Made by a program: the position numbers and the translations under genes. 44,023 bases of DNA from Clostridium sp. GTDB lineage: Bacteria > Bacillota > Clostridia > Lachnospirales > Lachnospiraceae. Shown here one piece after another: positions 7,521 to 17,252 of this stretch (its first letter is position 1; every line of letters begins with the position of its first letter). The notes below the pieces were generated by a model. It ran no database searches and was not told the origin of the DNA. It saw nothing but the letters and a program-made list of their open reading frames with translations. The stretch covers positions 1-44,023 of the forward strand of contig JAMPGS010000008.1 in the NCBI GenBank assembly GCA_023663815.1. Reading direction: 5' to 3'.

Positions 7521-7592
7521 TGCTATGCAAGCTGCCTTGCTGATTGCTATGCAATCTGTCATGTTAGCCGCTATGCTCGTTTGCCCCGGCAA
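7521..7592. repeat. Imperfect 24-bp tandem repeat at the whiA 3' end
   Basis: Three units of 24 bases start at 7521, 7545 and 7569, aligned on TGCTATGC. The third lies inside the last codons of whiA; the others fill the whiA-crh gap. No coding meaning is apparent in the spacer. Confidence 0.6.
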
Positions 7593-8466
7593 CCTGCTCG
7601 GCAACCTGCCGCGCCATCTCGCCAAGCTTTCGCAATCTATGATTTACGCCGGACTTACCTACCGGCGGATTAAGGTACTTCCCCAACTCCAAAAGAGAGC
7701 TTTCCGGATGCTCCAGCCGAACCTCCGCCATCTGCCGCAAGGGCTCTGGCAGATTTGAAAGACCATAGTGCTTTTGCAAATACAAAATATCCTCTATCTG
7801 CCCGCCCGCCGCCTTTACCGTTTTGGTGATGTTGGCCGCCTCGCAATTTACCTGCCTGTTTACGGAATTACGGACTTCCTTTTCCACCCGCAGGCTCTCA
7901 AGCTGCATCAAAGACACATGGGCGTTCATAATATTTAATAAATCCACAAGGCTTTCGCTTTCCTTTAGATAGACCACGTGATATTTTTTTCTCTTTACAA
8001 TTTTTGCTTCTATTTCAAAGCTGCAGATAACCTGCCTAATTTGCTGCGCCTGCGCCTGGTGCTCGCACACAAATTCCATATGGTATCCCTTGCGCGGGTC
8101 GCTCATGGAGCCAATACATAAAAAAGCTCCTCTTAAAAACGCCCTCCTGCAGCAGCTGTTTTTAATGAGCAGTGGATTGATTTCCTCGGAAAGCGGATGC
8201 ATACGCCCGCTTTCGTCTATTATCTTAACAGACTGCAACACTTTCTCAACATTAACACTTATATTAAACGTTTTTTTCAATAATGTAAAGTATTTTCTGG
8301 ATACAAAAGGATTTTCAGAATATATTGTAATTTCTTCCCCTTTATTTTCTTTTGTTCCAATTTTACAACCAAAACAAATAATTGCCGCAAGTTCCGCCAG
8401 CTGGCAATGCCTTGAGCCCGGAACCACCCTCTCCAGCTCTTCCTTTACGCTCGATGAAAACGACAT
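7564..8466 (-). CDS. whiA: DNA-binding regulator WhiA
   Basis: A 300-residue protein with a degenerate LAGLIDADG-endonuclease-like N-terminal domain and a C-terminal helix-turn-helix. In Firmicutes it influences cell division and chromosome segregation; in actinomycetes it controls sporulation septation. Recognised features are MSFSSSVKEELERV at the start, CCRRAFLRGAFLCIGSM in the middle, and SLLELGKYLNPPVGKSGVNH followed by RLRKL in the C-terminal HTH. It follows rapZ by 26 bases and precedes crh, the standard neighbourhood, except that the usual yvcK-like gene between rapZ and whiA is absent. Confidence 0.95.
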   Translation of the reverse strand: MSFSSSVKEELERVVPGSRHCQLAELAAIICFGCKIGTKENKGEEITIYSENPFVSRKYFTLLKKTFNISVNVEKVLQSVKIIDESGRMHPLSEEINPLLIKNSCCRRAFLRGAFLCIGSMSDPRKGYHMEFVCEHQAQAQQIRQVICSFEIEAKIVKRKKYHVVYLKESESLVDLLNIMNAHVSLMQLESLRVEKEVRNSVNRQVNCEAANITKTVKAAGGQIEDILYLQKHYGLSNLPEPLRQMAEVRLEHPESSLLELGKYLNPPVGKSGVNHRLRKLGEMARQVAEQVAGANEHSG

Positions 8467-8492
8467 TTTTCTACTGTCCCTTCCTTCGAAAA

Positions 8493-9356
8493 TTACACCC
8501 CTTGTCCCACGTCCCGGTGTGCAATTTTAATTCCATATTCGCCTTTATTTTTCATGCTTTCATACAATTTATTCGCCAGCGTCACGCTCCTATGCTTCCC
8601 GCCGGTACAGCCGATTCCAATTACCAACTGGTATTTTCCTTCCTTCACATAGTTAGGAATCAAAAATTCCGCCAAATCCGCCAGCTTTTCAATAAAAACA
8701 TGGGCCTCAGGAAAGCTCATCACGTAATCCTGAACCTCTTTTTCATTACCAGTCTTATGCTTTAACTCATCGATATAGAACGGGTTAGGCAAAAATCGCA
8801 CGTCAAACACAAGATCCGCATCCGCGGGGATTCCATACTTGAATCCAAAGGACAAAATTGTCACCATCAAGCTGTTGTATCCCTCGTTCTGCACAAAAAT
8901 CTTGTCCAGCTCCTCCTTGAGCTCTCTGGTTAAAAGCCGCGAGGTGTCCATTACATAGTCGGCTTTCTCCCGGATTTTACTTAAAATTTCTCTTTCCTTC
9001 CTGATACCGTCCTCAATTCTTCCGAAAGGGGAAAGGGGATGTACCCGCCTTGTCTCCTTGTATCGCTTGAGCAGCGTCCTGTCGTTGGCTTCCATAAAAA
9101 GAATCTCAAAAGCATAGCCGTTGTCTTTCAGCTTTTCCAGTATCTGCCGAACCTCCTCAAAGGCCTGTCCCGCCCGCGCGTCCAAACCAAGGGCCACCTT
9201 GGTAACCTCGCCGTCGGGAGTTGCAATCAGCTCCACAAACTTTTCAATCAAAGCAACCGGAAGATTGTCCACACAATAATACCCGGCGTCTTCGAGCATC
9301 CGCAGGGCGGTGCTTTTCCCGCCGCCGCTCATACCTGTCACCACCACAAAACGCAT
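8493..9356 (-). CDS. rapZ: RNase adapter / nucleotide-binding protein RapZ (YvcJ)
   Basis: A 287-residue P-loop protein. In Gram-negatives RapZ senses glucosamine-6-phosphate and targets GlmZ RNA; in Bacillus YvcJ is an NTP-hydrolysing protein tied to competence and glucose metabolism. It has Walker A GMSGGGKS (8-15) and the C-terminal domain signature GIGCTGGKHRSV. The start lies 2 bases after the murB stop, so the two are translationally coupled. The final residues end HRDVGQGV. Confidence 0.95.
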   Translation of the reverse strand: MRFVVVTGMSGGGKSTALRMLEDAGYYCVDNLPVALIEKFVELIATPDGEVTKVALGLDARAGQAFEEVRQILEKLKDNGYAFEILFMEANDRTLLKRYKETRRVHPLSPFGRIEDGIRKEREILSKIREKADYVMDTSRLLTRELKEELDKIFVQNEGYNSLMVTILSFGFKYGIPADADLVFDVRFLPNPFYIDELKHKTGNEKEVQDYVMSFPEAHVFIEKLADLAEFLIPNYVKEGKYQLVIGIGCTGGKHRSVTLANKLYESMKNKGEYGIKIAHRDVGQGV

Positions 9357-9358
9357 GA

Positions 9359-10291
9359 TTAAAAGTCCCCCAGAAATATCACCTCAGGCTCCAACAAAAC
9401 GCCTGCTTTTTCCTTTACCCTATTTTGTACTTCCCTTATCACGGCCGCCACGTCGGCCGCCGACGCGCTTCCGTCGTTAATCACAAACCCGCAATGCTTT
9501 TCGGAAACCCTTGCGCCTCCCACGCCATAGCCCCTAAGGCCCGCCTCCATAATCAGCTTACCGGCGAAATACCCTTCCGGTCTCTTGAAAGTACTGCCCG
9601 CGCTGGCAAACTCTAAGGGCTGCTTTTCCTTCCGCTTTTGGGCAAGCTCCTCCATCTTTGCCTGAATTTCCTTTTTATCCCCCATTGCAAGGGCAAGCGT
9701 TGCCTCCAGCACAATCAAATGTTTTTTCTTGATGATGCTGCTGCGGTAGCCAAATTCCATGTCCCCGCCTGCAAGGGTAAAAATTTCTCCCTTTTCATCA
9801 AGAACAACAGCCTTTTCCACCACCTGCTTCATCTCGCCCCCGTAAGCGCCGGAATTCATCATCACGCCGCCGCCCAAGGTTCCGGGAATCCCGGAGGCAA
9901 ACTCAAGCCCGGTTAATCCCTGAGCCAAAGCGTACCTTGCCGCCGCTGAAAGCAACATCCCCGCCTCGGCTGTGATACGGCTTCCCTCCGCTTTAGCCGC
10001 ACACATTTTATTTCCCACCTGCAGAATAACGCCCCGGTAGCCCTTATCCCCCACCAGTAGATTGCTGCCGTTTCCAACGACAAAGCAGTCGATTCCTTCT
10101 TTTTTGAAATAAGGAATCAAGGCGGCAAGCTGGCCGGGGCGGCTGATTCTCACAAGACAATCCGCCTCCCCGCCCACCCGGAAGGTGGTATGCCTGCGCA
10201 TGGGTTCGTCTATTAAAATATCTTCCTCCGGCACGTAAGTTTTTATGAATTCATATACAAATGAACTGAGCTTTTCCACGCCTGCCTCCAT
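9359..10291 (-). CDS. murB: UDP-N-acetylenolpyruvoylglucosamine reductase MurB
   Basis: A 310-residue FAD enzyme making UDP-N-acetylmuramate in the cytoplasmic phase of peptidoglycan synthesis. FAD-binding segments are VVGNGSNLLVGDKGY and ASGIPGTLGGGVMMNSGAYG. The substrate/active-site part is ASAGSTFKRPEGYFAGKLI, whose Ser-Thr pattern is of the Gram-positive type. The ATG at 10291 has a ribosome binding site almost touching it; GTG at 10277-10279 (giving MEKLSS) has GGAGG five bases upstream and may be the true start. It sits between glcK and rapZ, an arrangement common in Clostridia. Confidence 0.95.
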   Translation of the reverse strand: MEAGVEKLSSFVYEFIKTYVPEEDILIDEPMRRHTTFRVGGEADCLVRISRPGQLAALIPYFKKEGIDCFVVGNGSNLLVGDKGYRGVILQVGNKMCAAKAEGSRITAEAGMLLSAAARYALAQGLTGLEFASGIPGTLGGGVMMNSGAYGGEMKQVVEKAVVLDEKGEIFTLAGGDMEFGYRSSIIKKKHLIVLEATLALAMGDKKEIQAKMEELAQKRKEKQPLEFASAGSTFKRPEGYFAGKLIMEAGLRGYGVGGARVSEKHCGFVINDGSASAADVAAVIREVQNRVKEKAGVLLEPEVIFLGDF

Positions 10292-10348
10292 GCCGCCTGC
10301 TTTTATCCCCGCAGCGCAGTTTTAAATTATGTTTTTACGGAGTATCCG

Positions 10349-11302
10349 CTATTTCTTTTCTTTAATGGCATCCAATACCAGCCTTGCCGAGCCGTAAATG
10401 CCCGCGTCGTTCCCCAAGGTTGCAAGGGCGAATTTCACCTGCCTGCTGGCATGGAATACGTTCTTCTCATAGTGGGGCTTGATGTAGTCAATCAAGATTT
10501 CCCCGGCTTTGGAAACGCCGCCGCCGATAACAATGGTGTCGGGATTTACCACGCTGGCGATGACCGCAAGGCCGTCCCCCAAATATTTGCCAAACTCTTC
10601 CGCAACCTCCATTGCAAGGGCGTCCTTCTGCTTCACAGCGTCAAAAACCGTCTTTGCGGAAACCTCTCCTCCCCGGAGGATGCTGTCCTTATCGCTTGCC
10701 GCCAGCTTGCGGTTAGCAAGTCTGGTAATACCCGTGGCGGAGGTGTACTGCTCTAAGCAGCCCTTATTTCCGCAGTTGCAGCTCTCCGTCTCCGCGTTCT
10801 CTACATGCACATGGCCGATTTCGCCGCCTGCGCCTTTGACGCCCGTCAAAACTCTCCCGCCTGTGATGATGCCGCCGCCCACGCCTGTGCCGAGCGTTAC
10901 CACAATTAAATCGCTGCTGCCCTGACCGCCGCCTTTCCACATTTCGCCCAACGCGGCCACATTAGCGTCGTTTCCGGCCATCACCGGCAAATGTAAAATA
11001 TCTTCCAGCGTCTTTTTCATGCTGAAAACGCCCCAGCCCAAATTGACTGCCTTATAGATAACGCCCTCGCTGTCAACGGGCCCCGGCGCGCCGACGCCAA
11101 CCCCCGCAACGTCCTCCACGGCAATCCCTTTTTCCTTTATTTTTGCGCTGACGCTCTCCGCAATGTCGGGCAGGATTTTGCCGCCGCCCTCCTCCGTTCT
11201 AGTTGGAATCTCCCACTTGTCAAAAAGATTGCCTTCCACGTCAAAAAGACCCAGCTTTACCGTTGTTCCCCCAATGTCCACTCCAAAAATGTACTGACTC
11301 AT
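10349..11302 (-). CDS. glcK: ROK-family glucokinase
   Basis: A 317-residue ATP-dependent glucose kinase feeding glycolysis. The ROK signature is complete: the N-terminal phosphate loop FGVDIGGTTVKLG, the substrate/zinc region GGEIGHVHVE, and the Cys-rich zinc loop CNCGNKGCLEQY. It has no N-terminal HTH, so it is a kinase rather than an XylR-type repressor. The start MSQYIF is preferred because GAGAGGG is six bases before it; an ATG two codons earlier is too close to that site. It lies 60 bases after hprK in the same direction, linking glucose entry with HPr/Crh phosphorylation control. Confidence 0.93.
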   Translation of the reverse strand: MSQYIFGVDIGGTTVKLGLFDVEGNLFDKWEIPTRTEEGGGKILPDIAESVSAKIKEKGIAVEDVAGVGVGAPGPVDSEGVIYKAVNLGWGVFSMKKTLEDILHLPVMAGNDANVAALGEMWKGGGQGSSDLIVVTLGTGVGGGIITGGRVLTGVKGAGGEIGHVHVENAETESCNCGNKGCLEQYTSATGITRLANRKLAASDKDSILRGGEVSAKTVFDAVKQKDALAMEVAEEFGKYLGDGLAVIASVVNPDTIVIGGGVSKAGEILIDYIKPHYEKNVFHASRQVKFALATLGNDAGIYGSARLVLDAIKEKK

Positions 11303-11362
11303 ACGCATCCCTCTCTTTATTTTTATTATAGTTCCCTTATTTTATGCCTTTCGGGCAAAATT

Positions 11363-12313
11363 TTAATATTCGTCATCCTCCGCCTCAAGCCGCCGTCTGG
11401 CAAGGGATTCCTGAACCCGCCGATACAGCTCTTGAGCCGCGTTATAGCCCATTCTCTTCTGACGGTGGTTGATGGCCGCCGACTCGCAGATAACCGCAAG
11501 ATTCCTTCCCGGACGGATAGGGATATTGTGGCACACTACCTTGATTCCCAAAAATTCCGTGTACTCCTCCTCAAGCCCCAGCCTGTCGTATTCTTTTTCC
11601 TTATCCCAATCCTCAAGACGAATAACCAAGTCGATGTTCTGGGTATCCTTGACGCTGGACACACCGAAAAGCGTCTTTACATCCACAATCCCAATGCCCC
11701 GAAGCTCGATAAAATGCTTGGTGATGTCGGGTGCGGAGCCTACCAGCGTTTCCGCGCTCACCCGGCGGATTTCCACTGCGTCGTCCGTCACCAGACGATG
11801 GCCTCTCTTAATTAATTCCAATGCCGCCTCAGATTTTCCAATACCGCTCTCGCCGGTAATCAAAACTCCCTCGCCGTAAATATCCACCAGCACGCCGTGA
11901 ACGGAAATGCAGGGCGCCAGCCGCACGTTCAGCCATTTAATCAACTCCGCCGAAAAGGCCGAGGTGGCCTTCTGCGACATTAAAATAGGAATATTGTTTT
12001 CCACCGCTATTTCCCTGAAAAGTTCGTCCGGCTTCAGCTCCCGGCAGAACACAATTGCCGGTAAGTCGAAGGATAAAAATTTCGTGAGCACCTCCCGCTG
12101 CCTCTCCTCCGACAGAGACTGCATATAAGTGTACTCCACAAACCCGATGACCTGTATTCTAGTGGCCTCAAAATGCTCAAAATAGCCCGTAAGCTGAAGG
12201 GCCGGCCGGTTGATATCCGGCTGCGTTATTTTTCTTTTGGAAATATCCAGCTCCGGCGTCAGATTTTCCAACTGCATTTTATCAATAACCTGTTGCAATT
12301 TTACGCTTGCCAT
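11363..12313 (-). CDS. hprK: HPr kinase/phosphorylase
   Basis: A 316-residue bifunctional enzyme that phosphorylates Ser46 of HPr (and Crh) when glycolytic intermediates are high, and removes the phosphate when phosphate is high. It has Walker A GESGIGKS (154-161), the catalytic His139 in SVHGVL and the C-terminal HprK signature around ELRGIGIVDV. Both likely substrates are in the window: the Crh-like protein at 7196 and HPr at 30633. It has its own promoter at 12359-12387, immediately after the uvrC stop. Confidence 0.96.
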   Translation of the reverse strand: MASVKLQQVIDKMQLENLTPELDISKRKITQPDINRPALQLTGYFEHFEATRIQVIGFVEYTYMQSLSEERQREVLTKFLSFDLPAIVFCRELKPDELFREIAVENNIPILMSQKATSAFSAELIKWLNVRLAPCISVHGVLVDIYGEGVLITGESGIGKSEAALELIKRGHRLVTDDAVEIRRVSAETLVGSAPDITKHFIELRGIGIVDVKTLFGVSSVKDTQNIDLVIRLEDWDKEKEYDRLGLEEEYTEFLGIKVVCHNIPIRPGRNLAVICESAAINHRQKRMGYNAAQELYRRVQESLARRRLEAEDDEY

Positions 12314-12358
12314 GACTTATCCCTTTCTCGGTGTAAATGCTTTGCTTTTCTATGTGTA

Positions 12359-12387
12359 AGTGTAGCACAAAAGCGTTTAAATCTCAA
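12359..12387 (-). promoter_or_regulatory. Promoter of hprK, abutting the uvrC stop
   Basis: On the minus strand, TTGAGA (12382-12387) and TACACT (12359-12364) are 17 bases apart. The uvrC stop codon ends at 12390, so the -35 box follows it directly. Confidence 0.6.
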
Positions 12388-12389
12388 TA

Positions 12390-14258
12390 TCACCCCTCCG
12401 CTTTGTGGAAAAAATCATAAATATGCCGAGCCACCGTCTCCGGTATCTCGTCTACCCCGGCCAGCGTCTCCACCTCCGCGTTTTTAATCTCCTCGATGGA
12501 CTTAAACCTGCGCATCAGGGCTTTTCTTCTTGCAGGCCCCACACCGGGTATCCCGTCCAGCACGGAATTCACTTGCGCCTTGGAGCGCAGGGAGCGATGA
12601 TACTCGATGGCAAAGCGGTGGGCTTCGTCCTGAATCCGGGTAATCAGCTTAAAGCCCTCGCCGTACCTGTCTATCTCAATTTCTTTGTTCTTATAATAAA
12701 GCCCTCTAGTGTTGTGGTTGTCGTCCTTCACCATGCCGCACACAGGAATGTCAAGCTGCAGCTCTTTTAAAACCTGAAGGGCAATATTCACCTGCCCCTT
12801 GCCGCCGTCCATCAAGAGCAGGTCGGGAAATTTCGTAAAGCTGCCGAATTCCTTTTCCAACTCCTTATCCTTCAAAACCTTCTGCTCCTCCATGCCATGG
12901 ACAAACCTTCTAGTGAGCACCTCCTTCATGCAGGCGTAATCGTCAGGGCCTGAGACGGTCTTAATCCGAAATTTCCGGTAATCGCTGCGCTTGGGTTTTC
13001 CCTTTTCATAGACAATCATGGAACCCACATTGGCAAAACCGCTGATATTGGAGATATCATAGGCCTCCATCCGGTTTACGCTCTCAAGGCCAAGAAGCCC
13101 GGCAATTTCCTTTACCGCCCCGATGGTCCGCCCTTCCTCCCGGCGGATTCGCTCCTTGTCCTGACTTAAGACAAGCATAGCGTTTTTGGCGGCCAGTTCC
13201 ACCAGCTTTTCCTTATAGCCGATTTTGGGCACCTTAATATAAACCCTGCCGCCCTTCCGGCTGGTAAGCCATTGCTCTATAATTTCCATGTCCTCGATGG
13301 CTTCCTGCAGCATCAGTTCCCTTGGGATAAAAGGCGTGCCCGCGTAAAACTGCTTTACAAAATCAAGAAGAATCTGCGCCCGCGGCGTCTCCGACACATG
13401 CGTCATATAAAAATGCTCCCTGCCGATAAGCTTGCCTCCCCGCACAAAAAATACCTGAACCACAGCGTCCCGCTCGTCGGCGGCCAGCGCGATAATATCC
13501 TTGTCCTCCCCGTCGCTGTCCGTAATCTTCTGCTCCGAGGCAATCTGCGCCACGCTGTTGTACAAATCCCTGTATCTGGCGGCCTCCTCAAACTCCAGCT
13601 TTTCCGCCGCCGCCCGCATGTTCTGTTCCAGCTCCTTCAAAGTGTCCTGATAGCTGCCGTTTAAAAAGTCCAGCGCTTTTTTTACTTGCTTCTGATACTC
13701 CTCCTCGGAGATATTCCCCTGACAGGGGGCCGTACACTGTTTGATGTGGTAATTCAGGCAGGCCCGCTCATTTCCGCAGTCTCTGGGAAGATTTTTATTG
13801 CAGGTCCGAAGCTGGTACAGCTTGTTGATTAAGTCGATAGTCTCTTTTACCTTGAACGCGCCGCTGTAAGGCCCGAAATATTTCGCGTGGTCCTTTTTCA
13901 TCTGCCGGGAAAACAAAACCCGCGGATAGCTCTCCCCCAGGGTAACTTTAATATAAGGATAGGTTTTGTCATCCTTGAGCATGGTGTTGTACTTGGGGCT
14001 GTGCTCCTTAATCAAATTGTTTTCCAGCACCAGCGCCTCAAGCTCCGAATCGGTAACGATATACTCAAACCGGCTGATTAACGTCACCATCTTATCTATC
14101 TGGGGGCCCCGCCCGATATTTTTGCGAAAGTAGGACCGAACCCGGTTGTGGAGGTTGACCGCTTTCCCTACATAAATGATAGCATCCTTCTCATCATGCA
14201 TGATATAAACTCCCGGACAGTTGGGAAGCTTTTTCAATTCCTCTTGGATGTTGAACAT
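12390..14258 (-). CDS. uvrC: UvrABC excinuclease subunit C
   Basis: A 622-residue dual-incision nuclease of nucleotide excision repair. In order it has a GIY-YIG domain ([10 protein letters not shown]...[10 protein letters not shown], residues 14-36) for the 3' cut, a Cys-rich patch ([19 protein letters not shown]), a UVR motif for UvrB binding near residue 205-240, the RNase H-like domain ([22 protein letters not shown]) for the 5' cut, and C-terminal helix-hairpin-helix repeats ([16 protein letters not shown]). The start is preceded by GGGAGGAAACCAC. uvrA, at the other end of the window, supplies the partner. Confidence 0.97.
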   Translation of the reverse strand: MFNIQEELKKLPNCPGVYIMHDEKDAIIYVGKAVNLHNRVRSYFRKNIGRGPQIDKMVTLISRFEYIVTDSELEALVLENNLIKEHSPKYNTMLKDDKTYPYIKVTLGESYPRVLFSRQMKKDHAKYFGPYSGAFKVKETIDLINKLYQLRTCNKNLPRDCGNERACLNYHIKQCTAPCQGNISEEEYQKQVKKALDFLNGSYQDTLKELEQNMRAAAEKLEFEEAARYRDLYNSVAQIASEQKITDSDGEDKDIIALAADERDAVVQVFFVRGGKLIGREHFYMTHVSETPRAQILLDFVKQFYAGTPFIPRELMLQEAIEDMEIIEQWLTSRKGGRVYIKVPKIGYKEKLVELAAKNAMLVLSQDKERIRREEGRTIGAVKEIAGLLGLESVNRMEAYDISNISGFANVGSMIVYEKGKPKRSDYRKFRIKTVSGPDDYACMKEVLTRRFVHGMEEQKVLKDKELEKEFGSFTKFPDLLLMDGGKGQVNIALQVLKELQLDIPVCGMVKDDNHNTRGLYYKNKEIEIDRYGEGFKLITRIQDEAHRFAIEYHRSLRSKAQVNSVLDGIPGVGPARRKALMRRFKSIEEIKNAEVETLAGVDEIPETVARHIYDFFHKAEG

Positions 14259-14314
14259 GTGGTTTCCTCCCTGTTATTTTAAGACTTAAAGTCAAAGAAT
14301 TTATCATAACAGAT

Positions 14315-14345
14315 AAGGGTGCAGCTTATGTCCGCTCGCACCCTT
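14315..14345 (-). terminator. Hairpin after the BcgI-like S gene, weak terminator candidate
   Basis: AAGGGTGC and GCACCCTT pair perfectly around a 15-base loop just after the specificity-subunit stop. No U-run follows on the minus strand, so termination is uncertain. Confidence 0.35.
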
Positions 14346-14355
14346 TACATTCATA

Positions 14356-15342
14356 CTACACTTTCTCCAAAACGCTATTAAAGCTCTGTACTACGCTATT
14401 AATATTATAATCAAGAACATAATTCGGCGGATATTCCGGCAGCATTATGGACTTTAATCTTTTCCCTTTCGGTTTTCTGCCGTATGAAAATTTATAGCGA
14501 TTATTTGTAATGCACTGTGCATAAAACAGTTTTTCTTGTAATTCCATCTTTCGCTTAGGCAATAAAACTGACACATTGCTATTTGGTACAAACTCAAATG
14601 TAGATACATAAGAAAATGTGTGACTGCCCTGTCCGTCTGTCGAAACATATAATGTTTTAGAGGGAAATATTTTTTCTCTTGGCACGGCATTTTTATTTAC
14701 ATAAGCATCAATACTTGTTTCTTGTCTATAGGATGGTCTAATATATGGTATCCAATTTATATTTTCTTTAACTCTGCTTCTCATAACCTGCGATGAAGAA
14801 ATACCGCCAGCGACATTAAATATTTTCTCAAGAGGGACATTTTTACCCGTTTGCTCATACCTTGAACTGCTTTCAGGAAAATCAACCTGAAGAAGAAGAT
14901 TTTTCCCATATTCTTCCAAAGAAAAATAATTTACGTATTCCGGAATACTGTCTAACGTTGGAATTAGCAAATCGGGCAATGTAACGTTCGACTGCCTTCC
15001 ATATGAAAACTTGTATTTATTTTCACGAAGACATAGACAATAAAATAATTTTTGCTCGTTTGTCATAGGTACTTTTGCAGTTAAATAGTATAAATCTCTG
15101 CCTGAGTAATATGGAGACATCTGCAAAAAAGTTTCCATAACCGACCCTCCGCCTGCAACCGTTATTGTCCCAGCCGGTAAAGGCTCAATATAACTGATAG
15201 GTTTTACCTTTGCGGATACGCCGTTATTTTTTGAAGTTCTGGATACAAAATTTATACCGTTACTATCTTGAATCAAGGAATTCAATTCTAAATTGACGCC
15301 ATATTTAACATAAAATAACTTACTGACTTTACAAGTCCTCAT
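14356..15342 (-). CDS. Specificity (S/B) subunit of a BcgI-like restriction-modification system
   Basis: A 328-residue protein made of two related halves, as expected for two target-recognition domains reading the halves of a bipartite DNA site. The repeat is seen in KLFYCLCLRENKYKFSYGR (98-116) and KLFYAQCITNNRYKFSYGR (271-289). It overlaps the upstream methyltransferase-nuclease gene by 14 bases, indicating coupled translation. Length and order match the B subunit of BcgI (about 340 residues). Base composition is markedly more AT-rich than flanking uvrC and ftsH, suggesting horizontal gain. The recognised sequence cannot be predicted. Confidence 0.75.
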   Translation of the reverse strand: MRTCKVSKLFYVKYGVNLELNSLIQDSNGINFVSRTSKNNGVSAKVKPISYIEPLPAGTITVAGGGSVMETFLQMSPYYSGRDLYYLTAKVPMTNEQKLFYCLCLRENKYKFSYGRQSNVTLPDLLIPTLDSIPEYVNYFSLEEYGKNLLLQVDFPESSSRYEQTGKNVPLEKIFNVAGGISSSQVMRSRVKENINWIPYIRPSYRQETSIDAYVNKNAVPREKIFPSKTLYVSTDGQGSHTFSYVSTFEFVPNSNVSVLLPKRKMELQEKLFYAQCITNNRYKFSYGRKPKGKRLKSIMLPEYPPNYVLDYNINSVVQSFNSVLEKV

Positions 15343-17185
15343 CCTCTTCCTCGCTTCCTATGGTTCCCGACATATCCATCATATTAAACATAAGATATTT
15401 TTTTACGGTGTTTTCATAGTCCTCAAAAGTAAATTTACTGTAGTCAGTCTCCAAATATGCCTCAACACACCATTCATCTTTTTCGTTCACTTCACGCATT
15501 AAGCTAAAGCCGTCTATAACTTCACGATTTCTATATGCATTTACCCAACTTTCCTTTATATTTTTCCATGTATGCTTCGCATCAATACGCCCTTTATTTT
15601 TCATTTTAACATAGCCGTCATCCCTGCAATACGCAAACCATGTCTTTTTCCCTTTAGGGTGCGGTTTTTTAGCCGTAATTATAACTGCGCATGTGACGGT
15701 ATTTACCTTTGAATTGTGAAACAATTCTTCGGGCATAGACATTACGGCTTCCAAAGTATGTTTTTCCAAAACTCTTTTCTTTAAATTTTCCGCAACCGCC
15801 GTTTTTTCTATAACACAACTAATAGGAATAATCGCAATACAAGTCCCGCCCGCTTCTAATGCGTCCAAGTTATTTAATATAAATTCAAATTCCTCAATAT
15901 CCGATGCTTTGGTCTTATATGGCGGATTCAACAAGCCGACAGTGGGCTTAAATTTCTGCTTAACATCTTTAATTTCTGAAAAACAATCCCCCCAATAAAT
16001 ATTCGTCCTGCCATCGCGATGGATAATCATATTAGAAATTAGCAGCGTGTATATATCATCCTGAAATTCAATACCAATTAATTGTTCTTCTTTAATATGC
16101 TTTTCTATTGCTTTGTCGCCTTTTGCATCAATAAGCATTTTTTTCATTGCACTGATAAGAAAGCCGCCCGTACCGCAACAATTATCTAAAATAACGCTAT
16201 TCCTATCTACCTCCGCTAATTCTGCAAACAATTCCGTAATATGCGGCGGCGTTAAAACAATTCCAAGACCTTTATCATTATTAGCGTAGCGCAAAAACTC
16301 AATATAAAATTGGCTCACCGTATCAACATATTTATGCGTTACCATAAATCCATTAATCTGCTCGTCAATTTCATCAATTAAATCTTCAAGAAATTTTTTT
16401 CCTTCTTTCTTATCCGTTAAAGTAGAATTCGTTTTTATAAATGTAAACGCATGTGTTAAAACGTCAATCTTCCTCTGTGGGATATCCCCGCTTGATAACT
16501 GGCCTTCAATAGCTGTATACAGCGATTTTACAAGCTGCTCAACCCTTTCATGCTTTTTATATCCAGCCTTAAAGGCATTGTCTTTTAGGGCAATGAGAAT
16601 ACCGCTTATCAACAAAGCCCTTTGTGATTCTTTGATTTTTTTTGCATGTAAAGTCTCATTTAAAATTTTTGTATAAGCAATCAGTTTTCCGTAATCCTGA
16701 TTAAACTTATAATTACTCTGCTGTATACCTTCAAAGTACTCGCTGATTGGCAATATTTTGTCATCAAAGATTGGATAAGCTGTTTTTTCTTCTTTTAAGT
16801 GTAAATAATGGCTTAAACGCAGCTTATCTTTTTCTTCTCCGCTAACTCCAATAGCCAGAACGTCAAACTCCCGCGCGAGAAACGATGCATATAATAATGC
16901 TCCGTCTACTGCGTAATCGGCATAATTATCCATGGTTTCACTGACGTGTCTGTTAATATCTGCCTTTGCCTCAACAACAATAATCAGTTCCGGAAATTTT
17001 TTTGAATATAATATAAAATCTGGATATCCCCGCTTATTGCCTCGCTTTGAAGCGTTTTTTAACAATTTATCAATTTTAACATTGTCGCTTTTTTGTTCTT
17101 CAATTACCACATCATTGTCATCATAATAATTAGCCGCCCGCAATAATTCCCTAAAAAAAGCAGAAGTTTTTGCTTCATTCGCCAT
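15329..17185 (-). CDS. Fused restriction nuclease / N6-adenine methyltransferase (BcgI A-like, type IIB/IIG)
   Basis: A 618-residue protein that both modifies and cuts DNA. The N-terminus has a PD-(D/E)xK nuclease: GYPDFILY with Asp56, then IIVVEAKA with Glu72 and Lys74. The middle is helical. The methyltransferase has GIVLTPPHITELF (308-320), motif I VILDNCCGTGGFL (331-343) for S-adenosylmethionine, and motif IV NPPY (420-423) for the target adenine. With the separate S subunit downstream this matches BcgI architecture; the A subunit of BcgI is of similar length (about 637 residues). No hsdR-like translocase is present, so it is not type I. The AGAGG site precedes the ATG. Confidence 0.8.
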   Translation of the reverse strand: MANEAKTSAFFRELLRAANYYDDNDVVIEEQKSDNVKIDKLLKNASKRGNKRGYPDFILYSKKFPELIIVVEAKADINRHVSETMDNYADYAVDGALLYASFLAREFDVLAIGVSGEEKDKLRLSHYLHLKEEKTAYPIFDDKILPISEYFEGIQQSNYKFNQDYGKLIAYTKILNETLHAKKIKESQRALLISGILIALKDNAFKAGYKKHERVEQLVKSLYTAIEGQLSSGDIPQRKIDVLTHAFTFIKTNSTLTDKKEGKKFLEDLIDEIDEQINGFMVTHKYVDTVSQFYIEFLRYANNDKGLGIVLTPPHITELFAELAEVDRNSVILDNCCGTGGFLISAMKKMLIDAKGDKAIEKHIKEEQLIGIEFQDDIYTLLISNMIIHRDGRTNIYWGDCFSEIKDVKQKFKPTVGLLNPPYKTKASDIEEFEFILNNLDALEAGGTCIAIIPISCVIEKTAVAENLKKRVLEKHTLEAVMSMPEELFHNSKVNTVTCAVIITAKKPHPKGKKTWFAYCRDDGYVKMKNKGRIDAKHTWKNIKESWVNAYRNREVIDGFSLMREVNEKDEWCVEAYLETDYSKFTFEDYENTVKKYLMFNMMDMSGTIGSEEEDEDL

Positions 17186-17252
17186 TATATACCTCTTTCT
17201 CTCTCTGGCTCTTTATCATTCACCGTACTACCTTATATTTGCCCATATTTTA

